Source: Colocasia esculenta
Lineage: Eukaryota; Streptophyta; Magnoliopsida; Alismatales; Araceae
Direction: 5' to 3'
Assembly: GCA_014218235.1 (NCBI GenBank)
Contig: CM024760.1
Coordinates: 140,011,245-140,075,244 of the forward strand
DNA: 64,000 nt
The notes under the pieces were generated by a model, which was not told where the DNA came from, searched no databases, and saw nothing but the letters and a program-made list of their open reading frames with translations. The number at the start of each line of letters is the position of its first letter. Positions within the stretch are counted from its first letter, which is position 1. Positions 9,737-19,445 of the stretch are shown here, piece after piece. A program made the translations under genes and the position numbers.

Positions 9737-12569
9737 ATGGAGGGTAGCGGAGAAGGTGGCTAAGGCGGTGAGGGCGGTGGCCGGTGATGCAAGAAATCAA
9801 TCCGGCGTCGGCAACCGGGTGAGGGGACCTCCATGGCGGCCCCGGAGGTCCCTCCGGCCGCGCCGATGGAGGAGGAGCCCGCGGTGATGCCGGGCGACGA
9901 GGACGAGCCCGTTGGGCCCAAAAAGGTTGGCAACCGAACCCTAAACCCTTGAATGTATGGAGGAGAGGGAATGTAGGGTCTTTTGGCCCAAGGTGAAACG
10001 GCCGAAAAACGGATTCTTGCCCTTTCTGGTCAGTCTGTGAACGCGACAGGGGGGGTATCGCATTACCAGACAGATCGCGACGCCCTACGCGTCACGTTCA
10101 GAAGGCGACAGCCTGATTGTCACCTTCACAGGGAAGAAGGCGACCCCTCCAGTGTCGCCTTCTGAAGGCGACGACATACCCGTCGCTACCTTAACAGAAT
10201 GCTGTTTTGTTGACTTCTTGCTGATCCTTGTGCTTTTCTGTGATTGTTTTGCAGAGCGAGCTTCGGTCCCGGCTGGGGTGGTCCGTGATCCGGGCCGTCT
10301 ATGATGCCCTACCGGAGTTCCAGGTTCGCCGATTGGAGGGCATGGGGTTCGGCCCGTTCCTGCGGTTGGAGGAGCTGACGCCGGACGTGGCGCTCATCCA
10401 GGCCCTGAAGGAGAGGTGGGACCCGGAGTGCCAGGCATTCCTCTTCCAGTGGGGACACATGGTCCCTACGCTAGAGGACGTGGTACGGATCACCGGCCTA
10501 CGTGTGGACGGCCAGGCGGTGACCGGGACCACCTACACGAGCTATCAGGAGCCGGTGGAGAGGCTCCTCGAGCTGGAGGTGAGGGGAGAGAGGTCCTCAC
10601 TGGTCGGGCGGACGGCGCTACAGGCCAGTATGGGGATAGCGAGCGCGCGCCACCGGACCGGGGAGGGACAGGCGGAGTACCTGGCACGACTGACGGAGGA
10701 CGCCAGAGCCGTGCTGGCGGAGGAGGAGGGAGAGGCGGCTGACAGAGATTTACGATGATTCCTGATTCTCGTGATCGGGAAGCTGATCCTGGGGACCAGA
10801 GGGGACCCAGTTGGCTGCCGCTGTCTGCCCCTGCTGGAGGATCTGTCCAGCATGGGCAACTATGCGTGCGGTGCGGCCCTCCTGGCCCACCTCTTTGACA
10901 GCCTAGGGACCTCCAGCAGGGAGACCGGCGTTGCGGGGTTCTTCCCGCTTCTACAGGTGCGCTTCTCACCCTTAGCCTTTGTTATTTTTCTACTTGTCTT
11001 AACTAATTGCGGTACTAACTTGTTTTGCTCTTGCAGGTGTGGGCGTACTACCACCTCCCTTCTCTTCGCCGTGGGGTGGCGAGGCGACACGGTGCCGTGC
11101 CCCTGCTCCAGCGCTGGCGGTTCTGCTGCGACGAGCGATCCTTGCGGCGGCAGGTGACACTGATCCATGATGCGATGGACACCATCCCCTTCGGACATGT
11201 GAGTACCTCTAGCCTTAACCTTTCTACTTTGATTGCTTTTCTGGTAGTTGCCTGACGTGTTTTACTTGTGGTGTGCAGGTACAGTGGACTCCCTACGTCG
11301 GGGAGGACGATGCCACCCAGTCGTGGGTGGAGCGGGGCCGTCCTTACTTCGGTAGGGACATTTGGCTTCACTGTTTTAACACAGTGGTCCCGCTCCACCA
11401 CCGGTTAGTGGTGCGGACACTGGGACTCCACCAGGCGGTGGTGGAGTTCCCGACTCGCCAAAGGTCATGGGAGAGGCCCGGTCGCAGCTTCCGGGGAATC
11501 CAGTAGGTCACGGACTGGACAGTCCGGGTCCGGGAGCAGCTGGACGATTGGGAGCGGCGAGGGAAGGAGGTGGTCTCTGAGGCCGCCAGTGACGAGGACT
11601 ACTACCGGGCCTATGCCCGGCGATACGGGGCCCAGGTGTATAGGGGGACCCGATGACCGGTGAGTTTTACTGCTTTCAGTCTGCTTTAAATTTTTTAATT
11701 AATTATGTGACTGATTTTGACTTGTGTCTTGCAGCTTGACCCCGAGGGACGGATTGCCTCGCTCGAGGGCGTCCTCCATTCCACTATCCAGCAGCGGGAT
11801 GATCTCCAGGCCGTGGTGGATCAGCTGGTGAGTAACTTTGCACCCTTCCCTTCTAATCCTGATTTTGGTTGACTGACCCTGTGGTGTTTCTTTTGCAGAG
11901 GGGGGAGTTGGAGAGGGCCCAGCAGATGGTGGGTGGTGCCTCTTCCTCTTGGGAGGACCCTGGCCGCTCCGTCTTGGAGGGCCAGCTAGCGGCGGCGGCG
12001 GCTCGAGCGGAGGACGCCCTCGCCCAGCTGTGGTAGCGGGTAGGTTTCTTACTCTAGATGCCCTTTGAGTTTTGTTCTTTTGGTGAAATCTGACAGGATG
12101 TCTGGCATTGCAGGAGCAGGAGCTGAGGACCGCCCTGGCGCGGACGACCGCGCTGGAGGCGGAGATGGCGGAGCTACGCCTACGCCCCGAGGCAGCGGAG
12201 GTGACACAGTGGCGCCAGGAGGCGGAGGCGGTGGCGCGCTGGCAACAGGACGCGGTGCGACTGCGCGCCGAGGCTGGGGACCTCCGCACGCAGCTGGTGG
12301 AGGAGAGGCATCGCGGCGACATGCTGCGATCCGAGATGAGGGGGCTAGAGAGGGCCCTCGCCTTGGTCGGGCGCAGCCGGTCGGCGCCCAGCCGGAGCGG
12401 TATCCCGAGCGGATCCACAAGACATTATTTGACAGGTTCCTCCGGTCGGCGGAGGAACGAGGAGGAGGCGCGGCGACATGAGAGAGCGCCAGAGGGTAGT
12501 GAGACAGGCCCTAGGGTGATGGCCCCTCCATCTCCCAGCCCGCCTGAGGGTACGGGGGAGAGCGGCTGA
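9737..12569 (+). pseudogene. Gene B of E1: plant mobile domain plus coiled-coil gene, seven exons, interrupted by stops
   Basis: Exons are 9737 (or 9833)-9925, 10255-10956, 11037-11198, 11279-11659 (or 11635), 11735-11827, 11899-12039 and 12114-12569. All introns are phase 0 with GT/AG ends. Exon 2 holds the plant mobile domain: ALKERWDPECQAFLFQWGHM, TLEDVVRITGLRVDG, then the ACGAALLAHLFDSLG region. Exons 5-7 are rich in Glu, Arg, Ala and Leu and look coiled-coil. ATG 9737 matches the E0 start but is followed by two stops; ATG 9833 is open. Stops interrupt at 10756 (TGA), 11504 (TAG) and 12034 (TAG). A TGA at 11654 is shared with E0, so either the natural protein ends there or the donor CAG/GTGTAT at 11635 is used to skip it. 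Known plant mobile-domain proteins include nuclear regulators and transposon-borne forms. Confidence 0.8.
10043..10186. promoter_or_regulatory. N9 half-site array in intron 1 of E1 gene B
   Basis: Five units with exact 9-bp spacing start at 10043, 10077, 10105, 10140 and 10168. The last two are exact. The others have one substitution in the right half-site (ATCGC or GTCAC), two of them of the CpG-decay type. Confidence 0.88.
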
Positions 12570-12744
12570 GGGTTTGTACTTTTGCTCTTTTCTTTTGTAC
12601 ATGATATGAATAGAATGGAATGAAATGGACTTCTTGTGTTTTTATGGTTTGTGACTGAGTGAGAGTGACAAGTGAGATGTGAGTGCCGCTTCCTCTTCCG
12701 TCCTGCACACTTAGACAACCACGAAACAAGTCAGATCTGTTCTT

Positions 12745-12813
12745 AGGCTTAGCCCCTTGCCTTAAAAAAGTGACGAGTGAGCGACCTTGATAATTTGTCA
12801 AGGGGCTAAGCCT
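12745..12813. repeat. Perfect 15-bp inverted repeat downstream of E1 gene B
   Basis: AGGCTTAGCCCCTTG at 12745-12759 pairs with CAAGGGGCTAAGCCT at 12799-12813 across a 39-base loop. An imperfect version lies at 24934-24996 in E0. It lies between the end of gene B and the end of pol, which converge. Confidence 0.8.
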
Positions 12814-12885
12814 TATTAAATAGGCAAGATGCAAATAAACAAAACGAAATGTATGTATGCAAACGGCTTGGAATCACTTAATGTT

Positions 12886-13104
12886 TTGAGATTTGATTTT
12901 TAGAGTTTTTGGAAATTTTTAATTTTTGGAGTTTTGGAAATATTTGATTTTTTTGGAGTTTTGAAAATATCTAATTTTTTGGAGTTTTAGAAATATTTGA
13001 TTTTTTTTTGGAGTTTTTGGAAATATTTGGTTTTCTGGATTTTTGGAGATATTTAATTTTTTTGGAGTTTTGGAGATATTTGATTTTTTTTTTTGGAGTT
13101 TTTT
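12886..13104. repeat. T-rich degenerate tandem repeat in E1
   Basis: Units of roughly GAGTTTTGGAAATATTTGAT plus a T-run recur about seven times. A similar T-rich repeat is at 25060-25290 in E0 at the same place in the element. Confidence 0.75.
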
Positions 13105-13905
13105 GTTAGTGCCTAAAGCCGGCGTTGGCCCTTCCTAAAATAAGACACGCGAGACGGAATGTACTTGCATATTTGGGCCACAACACTTTGACCGATTCGA
13201 ACCGCTAGTTATGAATCCTGATCACTTCCGGTTGTCGCCACAGGACTTTCTAAGTCAGGACGTGCGTGAGGGGTGGCAACGCCTCGGAAAACCTACCCTG
13301 GGTTAATGCTGTGACTAATTAAACCCCCACCCTAGAGGTGACTCAGCCTTATAGGGAGAAGCGGAAGATATTTTAAAGAAAGTCTTGTGTGGGTATGAGG
13401 ACGTTGGGTTCAGCTACTTCCTATAGCATACCATTCGGAGATTGGGTCTGTTGTGGAGGGACTTTATGGTCTTTTATCATGGACTTGCCTTGCTTTGGGG
13501 CATGCGTACGACCGGGCTCATTAGTGTCCCACGGGGACTTTGCCACTCTTTGCCATGCCCCTATTGTATTATGGATTTTCTTTTCTTTTCATTTCTTTGC
13601 TTCTTTGCCCTTTTGTCATTTTGACCGTCCCTGTTTGAGACTTCTTCTCGTCGGGATATGCTGTAGGTTGACGACCTCACCCTTACGATCCCTTTTGCCC
13701 CTACACTTCGACCGATTAGGAGAGAATGACCGACACATCGCTAGAGCAGGGCCCGCATAATTGCAGCACCTACCGAGTGTAGTTATCCGGGCTTGCCGTG
13801 TGCGTGTGTGTCAATCCTAACTTAGAGCAGCCCTTGGCGATTAGAGAGGTATCTTAGACTCCCAACATGGAGCTACTCCCCGATCTAGGTGTCGTGGCCT
13901 CACAC
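13105..13905. other. Noncoding block of E1 between antisense module and pol
   Basis: No supported ORF is present. Around 13495-13562 the sequence GGGGCATG...CATGCCCC and the bases between are conserved with 25605-25675 of E0, suggesting a functional 3' or hairpin element. The rest shows nothing I can name. Confidence 0.55.
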
Positions 13906-15990
13906 CTATAGGCCTAAGGATAGAAACGTTTGAGGTACAACCCGTTCCAGATGTGATAATTCGACGCCCTCAGCATTGATTAAGCGATATGCATTTCCAG
14001 GGTAGACCTCCCTCACAACGTACGGACCCTCCCAATTAGGTTGTAATTTGGACCTAGGACCTCCGGGCTTGATAAAGATGGGTTTCAAGACCATATCACC
14101 CTCCTGGAATTTTCGTTCAATTACCTTCTTTTGGAAAGATCTCGAGATTCGCCTTTGGTAGGAAAGCACATGGTCGGCTGCCATAAGCCGCCTTTCATCT
14201 AAGAGTTCCAATTGGACTAGTAACGCCTCTCGACGTTGGACTCTTAGTGAAGGAATTAGGATCTCATATGGAGCTACCGCCTCCATCCCGTAGGTGAGAG
14301 CGTACGGGGTCTGCCCCGTGGGAGTGCGGACGGAGGTGCGGTAGGCCCATAGAGCCTCTATTAGCTTCTCTGGCCAGTCGGCGAATTTATGCGACTCACA
14401 GGTTTTCTTTAGGATCTTAAGAAGGGTTTTGTTAGTTGCTTCAGCTTGGCCATTGCCTTGCGGGTAATACGGAGATGAATGATGTAGCGTGATGTTGTAT
14501 TTCTTACAGAGGTCCTGGAGCTCCTGTGCAATGAATTGCGGCCCATTGTCCGTGACGATGCTGCTTGGCACTCCGAACCGCGAGATGATGTTTCTCATGA
14601 TGAAGCGGCACACCGTGGATGCTTTGATTTCTGTGAAGGCTTCAGCTTCCGCCCACTTGGTGTAATACTCAGTCGCAGTTAGGATAAATGACTTTTGTTT
14701 GGTTTGAGCATTAGAATCACCAAGAGGACCGACAATATCGAAAGCCCACATGGAGAATGGCCACGGTGTAGAGAGTGGGTGTAGTGAGGAGGAAGGGGCG
14801 TGGATCTTATCAGCATGGAGTTGACACTTAACACACCTACGGACGTAGATGGCACAGTCTTCTTCTAGGGTTGGCCAGTAATAGCCCTGCCTAATAATCT
14901 TCTTCGCTAGCATCTGACTGTTGATGTGCCCTCCGCATTCGCTAGCATGGGCCCCTTCCACCACCTTCCAAGCTTCGTCATCGGTAAGGCACCTTAAAAG
15001 GACTCCATTAAGGGCTCGCCTGTACAGAACTTCTCCAACAACTGTGTACCTTAAGGCGGCTCTTCTGATGGCCCTGCGGTCCTCTGCACTTGCCCCTTCA
15101 GGATAGGTTCCATCCCTACAGTACTGTTCTATCTCAAAATACCATGGCAGTTCTTCTTCATTCAAGATCTCCTCGAGCTCAGTTAACATAACTTGCTGCG
15201 CTCCTCTTCTCCTAGCCTTCTCTTCTAAGGTTTCCCTAAGGTTGCTAAACCAGGGGTCTTGGATAGATGGGACATCGAGACGCTGGACGATGATTGTCTC
15301 AGTCCGGCGACTCAGAGGGAAGGATAGAGACGAGGCTAGCGACGCCAGCGCGTCAGCCAGGATATTTTGGGAACGAGGAGTGTGGATATAGATAAGCTTA
15401 CGGAACTGCCTTGCCAACAACGTGACCAGGTCTTGATATGGCTTGAGCTTTGGGTCACGAGTGCAGTAAGTTGAGAGAACCTGCCGCAGGACGAGCTGAG
15501 AGTCTCCTATGATTCTGAGGTGCGATGCCCCCAGCAGATGAGCATGCTTGAGACCAGCAAGGAGAGCCTCATACTCTGACATATTGTTGGTAGCGGGGAA
15601 GGTGAGTTGATATGCAAAGGGGATGGTGATACCTTCCGAGGTAAGCATCACGGCTCCAATGCCCCGTCCCTGAGAGTTGAGCGCACCATCGAAATGAAGG
15701 GACCAGAAGGGGTCTTTGATTATGACTGAGAGCTCCTCATCGGGGAATCCCTCTCGGAGGGAGTCGCTGTGAGGGAGCGGGAGATGGGCTAGATGCTCGG
15801 CGATGGCATACCCCTTGACGACCTTTTGGACCACAAAGGATATGTCAAACTGGGAGAGGAAACTTTGCCAGCGCGCCAGCCGATCAGAAAGGATGGGCTT
15901 TTCGAGAAGATAACGGAGTGGATCCATCCTTGAGATCAGCTTGACCTCGTGGGCTAAGAAGTAGTGCTTGAGCTTTTGGACTACCCACAC
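13906..15990 (-). CDS. pol: E1 pol, second half: RNase H, second RNase H and integrase (fragment of a broken pol)
   Basis: This open frame of 694 codons begins inside the first RNase H (WVVQKLKHYFLAHEVK). It continues with the second, archaeal-type RNase H (HFDGALNSQGRGIGAVM, NNMSEYEALLAGL, GDSQLVLRQV). Integrase follows: zinc-binding H-H-C-C (ECGGHINSQML, then CVKCQLHADK), the catalytic DIVGPLGD and VTDNGPQFIAQE, and the third acidic residue after YYPQGNGQAEA. The end WEGPYVVREVYPGNAYRL is the usual C-terminal integrase region. It needs the upstream RT to be functional, and the join at 15991-16255 is frameshifted. Confidence 0.92.
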   Translation of the reverse strand: MWVVQKLKHYFLAHEVKLISRMDPLRYLLEKPILSDRLARWQSFLSQFDISFVVQKVVKGYAIAEHLAHLPLPHSDSLREGFPDEELSVIIKDPFWSLHFDGALNSQGRGIGAVMLTSEGITIPFAYQLTFPATNNMSEYEALLAGLKHAHLLGASHLRIIGDSQLVLRQVLSTYCTRDPKLKPYQDLVTLLARQFRKLIYIHTPRSQNILADALASLASSLSFPLSRRTETIIVQRLDVPSIQDPWFSNLRETLEEKARRRGAQQVMLTELEEILNEEELPWYFEIEQYCRDGTYPEGASAEDRRAIRRAALRYTVVGEVLYRRALNGVLLRCLTDDEAWKVVEGAHASECGGHINSQMLAKKIIRQGYYWPTLEEDCAIYVRRCVKCQLHADKIHAPSSSLHPLSTPWPFSMWAFDIVGPLGDSNAQTKQKSFILTATEYYTKWAEAEAFTEIKASTVCRFIMRNIISRFGVPSSIVTDNGPQFIAQELQDLCKKYNITLHHSSPYYPQGNGQAEATNKTLLKILKKTCESHKFADWPEKLIEALWAYRTSVRTPTGQTPYALTYGMEAVAPYEILIPSLRVQRREALLVQLELLDERRLMAADHVLSYQRRISRSFQKKVIERKFQEGDMVLKPIFIKPGGPRSKLQPNWEGPYVVREVYPGNAYRLINAEGVELSHLERVVPQTFLSLGL

Positions 15991-16255
15991 GAGTGCGGCA
16001 CAAGTTTTGTCCGCGGTGGTGAGCTTGGATTCGGCGGGGTTGAAGAGCCTGGAGAGGTAGTATGCTGCCCTTTCTTTCCCAGACTCGTCATGTTGTGCCA
16101 GGACAGCTCCTAGGGAGTCCTCAATGACCGAGAGATATAGGATTAGCGGTTTCCGGGTACAGGAGGCTGTAAGACTGGGGGATTCATGAGATAACTCTTC
16201 AGCTCATCAAAGGCTGCTTGGCATTTGTCATTCCATTCGAATTTTGCCCCTCCTT

Positions 16256-17764
16256 TCAAAGATCATAGAATGGGCGACATCTTTGCGAATGCTGGGAGAT
16301 AAATCTTCGGATGAATTGCAAACGTCTAATTAGCCCTCTTAATTGTGCGATATTCTTTGGAGGAGGCATCTCTGCTATTGCCTTGGCCTTGTTCGGATCG
16401 ATCTCAATGCCCCGCTTACTGACTATGAAGCCTAGCAGCTTTCCTGATGACACCCCGAACACACACTTCTTTGGATTCATCTTCAGCTGATACTCCCTAG
16501 CTCTCTGTAGTACCTTGGCTAGGATCTCGGGGTGTTCTCTCCTGGTCCTTGACTTCACCAAGATGTCATCCACATAGACCTCAACATAGACATGGATCAT
16601 ATCGTGGAATATGGCCATCATCGCCCTCTGGTAGGTAGCACCAGCATTCTTCAGCCCAAATGGCATGACTACGTAACAGTATGTTCCCCAGGGCGTGGTG
16701 AAGGAAGTCTTTTCTTGATCTTCAGGAGCGAGACGGATCTGGTTGTAGCCTGAGTATCCATCCATGAATGAGAGGGTCTCATACCCAGCCGTGTTGTCGA
16801 TTAGCACATCAAGGTGAGGAAGCGGGAAGTCGTCCTTTGGACATGCTTTATTCAAATCCCTGAAGTCGATGCAGATTCTGACTTTGCCGTCTTTCTTCAT
16901 GACAGGGACTATATTGGCCACCCAGTTCGGATAAAGCACTACCCTGATGAATCTAGCCTTATGGAGTTTATCTACTTCGTCCTTCATCTTCAGGGCTGTG
17001 AGTGGGTGGAACCTTCGGAGTTTCTGCTTGATTGCCTTTGCCCCTTCTTTCAGTACTAGTCGGTGCTCCACTAGAGAGGGGTCTAGGCCGGGCATGTCCT
17101 CATAAGACCAGGCGAATGAGTCCTTGTACTCCCTTAGGATTTGCACCAATTCCTCTTCTTCATCAGGAGGGAGGTTTGCTGAGATCATCACAATTCTAGG
17201 GTCTTCTTCTGTTCCGAGGTTGACTTCCTTAGTAGGTTCATCCACTGCCGTTGTGGGTTCATCAAATCTCCTGACCCCGCTGGCATATTTCTCGGCAGCA
17301 TCATCTACTTCGCTATCCTCTTCCTCGATCGGGTCCTCATCATTCATGATTTCGTAGATGCCAAATCTGTCGTCTATGAACACCCCGTCTTGCTCAAACA
17401 CCTCTTCAAACACCAATGCTTCCTTTGTGAATTCCTCTATCAATAGTAGCGCTTGACACCGCCGAGCTAGCTCTTGAAGATATCGTCGGGGAATAGCCTT
17501 TCCCCGCTGTTTCCTAGGGCGGTGCTTGGTCTTAGTGGAGACCGGGTTGACCTGACCTTCTTCCCTAGACCTATCTAAACTAGTACTAGACTCTTCTATA
17601 CTAGATCCTTCTAAGCTAGAGGACTCTACAGGACTGGAGGACGACATGGTGTCCTCGAAGAGAATGGCTCCTAATGAAGGAGCAGGAGGGGAAGCCCCAG
17701 TCGCGGGGTGCCCCTGATCAGCAGAGTGCAGGACGTATGCCGTCTCCTCGACCTCAAAGTGCAT
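16256..17764 (-). CDS. pol: E1 pol, first half: reverse transcriptase (fragment of a broken pol)
   Basis: The 502-codon frame has an acidic, Ser-rich N-terminal linker, then the RT fingers and palm: KDGKVRICIDFRDLNKACPK, FMDGYSGYNQI, the VMPFGLKNAGATYQRAM block and catalytic YVDD. It stops at RPFYDL, where the connection to RNase H continues in another frame (15991-16255). Its start overlaps the protease/G-patch ORF in a different frame next to an A10 run. Confidence 0.92.
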   Translation of the reverse strand: MHFEVEETAYVLHSADQGHPATGASPPAPSLGAILFEDTMSSSSPVESSSLEGSSIEESSTSLDRSREEGQVNPVSTKTKHRPRKQRGKAIPRRYLQELARRCQALLLIEEFTKEALVFEEVFEQDGVFIDDRFGIYEIMNDEDPIEEEDSEVDDAAEKYASGVRRFDEPTTAVDEPTKEVNLGTEEDPRIVMISANLPPDEEEELVQILREYKDSFAWSYEDMPGLDPSLVEHRLVLKEGAKAIKQKLRRFHPLTALKMKDEVDKLHKARFIRVVLYPNWVANIVPVMKKDGKVRICIDFRDLNKACPKDDFPLPHLDVLIDNTAGYETLSFMDGYSGYNQIRLAPEDQEKTSFTTPWGTYCYVVMPFGLKNAGATYQRAMMAIFHDMIHVYVEVYVDDILVKSRTRREHPEILAKVLQRAREYQLKMNPKKCVFGVSSGKLLGFIVSKRGIEIDPNKAKAIAEMPPPKNIAQLRGLIRRLQFIRRFISQHSQRCRPFYDL

Positions 17765-19406
17765 TTGAAAATGGGCATTTTTTTTTTGGAATAAGTGGAG
17801 AGCACGCAGCAGGAGAGGGTGACCTTGTGGTCACTTGGATCAGCTTGGAGAGCGGAAAGGACAGCTGGTGGGAGCTTGGGCGTGAGGAGGCTGTGCTCCG
17901 CCGTGAGGAGCTGGGGAGTCAGCTGGATCAGCAAAGGAGGAGAGGACGGGACTAGACTGGGCAGGAGAGAATCCAGGAGGGATGGATGGATGGCTAGGCA
18001 GGTGCCTTTCCAGAGTTCATCAATGGTTTTCCCCTCTTCGTAGAGGATGTCCGGCTCTCCTATGTCTGAGGCATCGCTCATGAGTTGCCTTTTGGATGTG
18101 ATGGCAGTGGGTGGATCTAGCAATTCTTCCGCAGCTGGCGGCCAGGTTCTCTCTTCTTCCCAGAATAGTCGACTGAAGGCAATGGTGATGTCTTCTATGT
18201 CGAACCATCTATACCACTCAGCCTCCGGGTCTCCGATCTTTCTTCTCTTGGTAGGCCGGAGGGCTTCTAAGGCTCTATAGGTCAGCAACGGGGCCATGTG
18301 CCGAGAGAAGTTCCGGCCGTGCACCTCGTGCTGTGAGAGTTCTGCCTCGACCACCACGGTGTTATATCCAGGTTGGGTAGGCCCCCTGACAAAATGACAC
18401 CAGAGTGTCCAGGTGAGTGGCTCTCGGTTGGCCTTGAGAGTGGATGTGCTGGATGACCATGGTTTGGACTTTTCCCTATACCCTAAGCCCCATCGGCTTT
18501 TCATGACAATGTCGGGGATGGGTTTGACTATACCTTGTAGCTCTGCCCCTAGGCCCTTGCCTTCTTCATACCCCAACTTCATCATAATTTGCCACCCCTT
18601 TGTGCTTAGTGGCTCTTTTCTTTTTATGGCATTGATTTGGGCTAGGTTGACCTCTTGCTGGGACTGGAACGTGTAGCTCCAGGGGTAGTTGATGTCTAGC
18701 ACCGAGACGATGGGTTTATTGGCTGGCCATACGGCTGGGAGGTGGGTATCGTGGAGAGCATCTACAGAGTGGGCGGTGGCTATGCTTTTGAATTTGATAA
18801 TTCACCCTTGGAAAGGGAACTTTAAGCATTGATGTGCGGTAGATGGTACAGCCCCTAGTGACTCTAACCACGGACGTCCCAGGATCGCCTTGAACATGGG
18901 ATCGATATCTAGGACGTAGAAGTCCATTGTGATGGCGAGGGGTCCCAGTTCGGCTTGCACAGTCACCATGCCATGGCAGGATCTTCTAGAATTGTCGTAT
19001 GCGGCAATGGTGGTGGGCGTCGGCCTCAGCATACTTTCTGATAACTCACAGGCCCTCAGGGTGCTTAGCGGGCAGACATTTATGGATGCCCCGTATCGAC
19101 CAGTGCCGCTCCCACTGCTATATGGTTGATGACTAGGGTGACACAGAGGGGGAGCCTCCTGGCTTCTGGGGGGGCTAATTCATTCTCTGCAAATGTGATT
19201 GCCGGCCCGCGAGTCACCATGGCCAGGGCACTGGGTAGCTTGTCTGCCATCATGTCTTCATTCACTACCACCTTCTGTAGGAAATTCCTCAGGGCTTCCT
19301 GGTGCTCTTTAGACTTCTTTATCAGCTCCAGAATGGAGATCTTGGCGGGCACGTGGTCCAGGTGCTTGAGGATGTCATAATGGGTTCCAGGCAATGGCTC
19401 AATCAA
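17671..19406 (-). pseudogene. E1 protease and G-patch region
   Basis: The aspartic protease reads ALVDTG at 19104-19089, and a one-base loss directly after the DTG triad breaks the frame. The flap and C-terminal part continue at 19032-18802 (AYDNSRRSCHGMV, ILGRPWLESLGAVPS), where TGA at 18802 stops the frame. Next, 18702-17671 holds a G-patch: LGYEEGKGLGAELQG followed by KPI and a second GLGYREK. G-patches are nucleic-acid-binding glycine-rich modules also known beside some retroviral proteases. The tail is unalignable linker. Confidence 0.85.
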
Positions 19407-19445
19407 CCCCTCATCTTGTTGCTGAGCATGCTGTTGTTGTGGCGG

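Noticed and set aside
11699..12418. 239-codon minus ORF rich in Arg, Pro and Ala
   Set aside because: It is the antisense shadow of the GC-rich coiled-coil exons of gene B.
13495..13562. Possible tRNA or structured RNA gene
   Set aside because: The conserved stem does not fit a cloverleaf and has no internal promoter boxes I can recognise.
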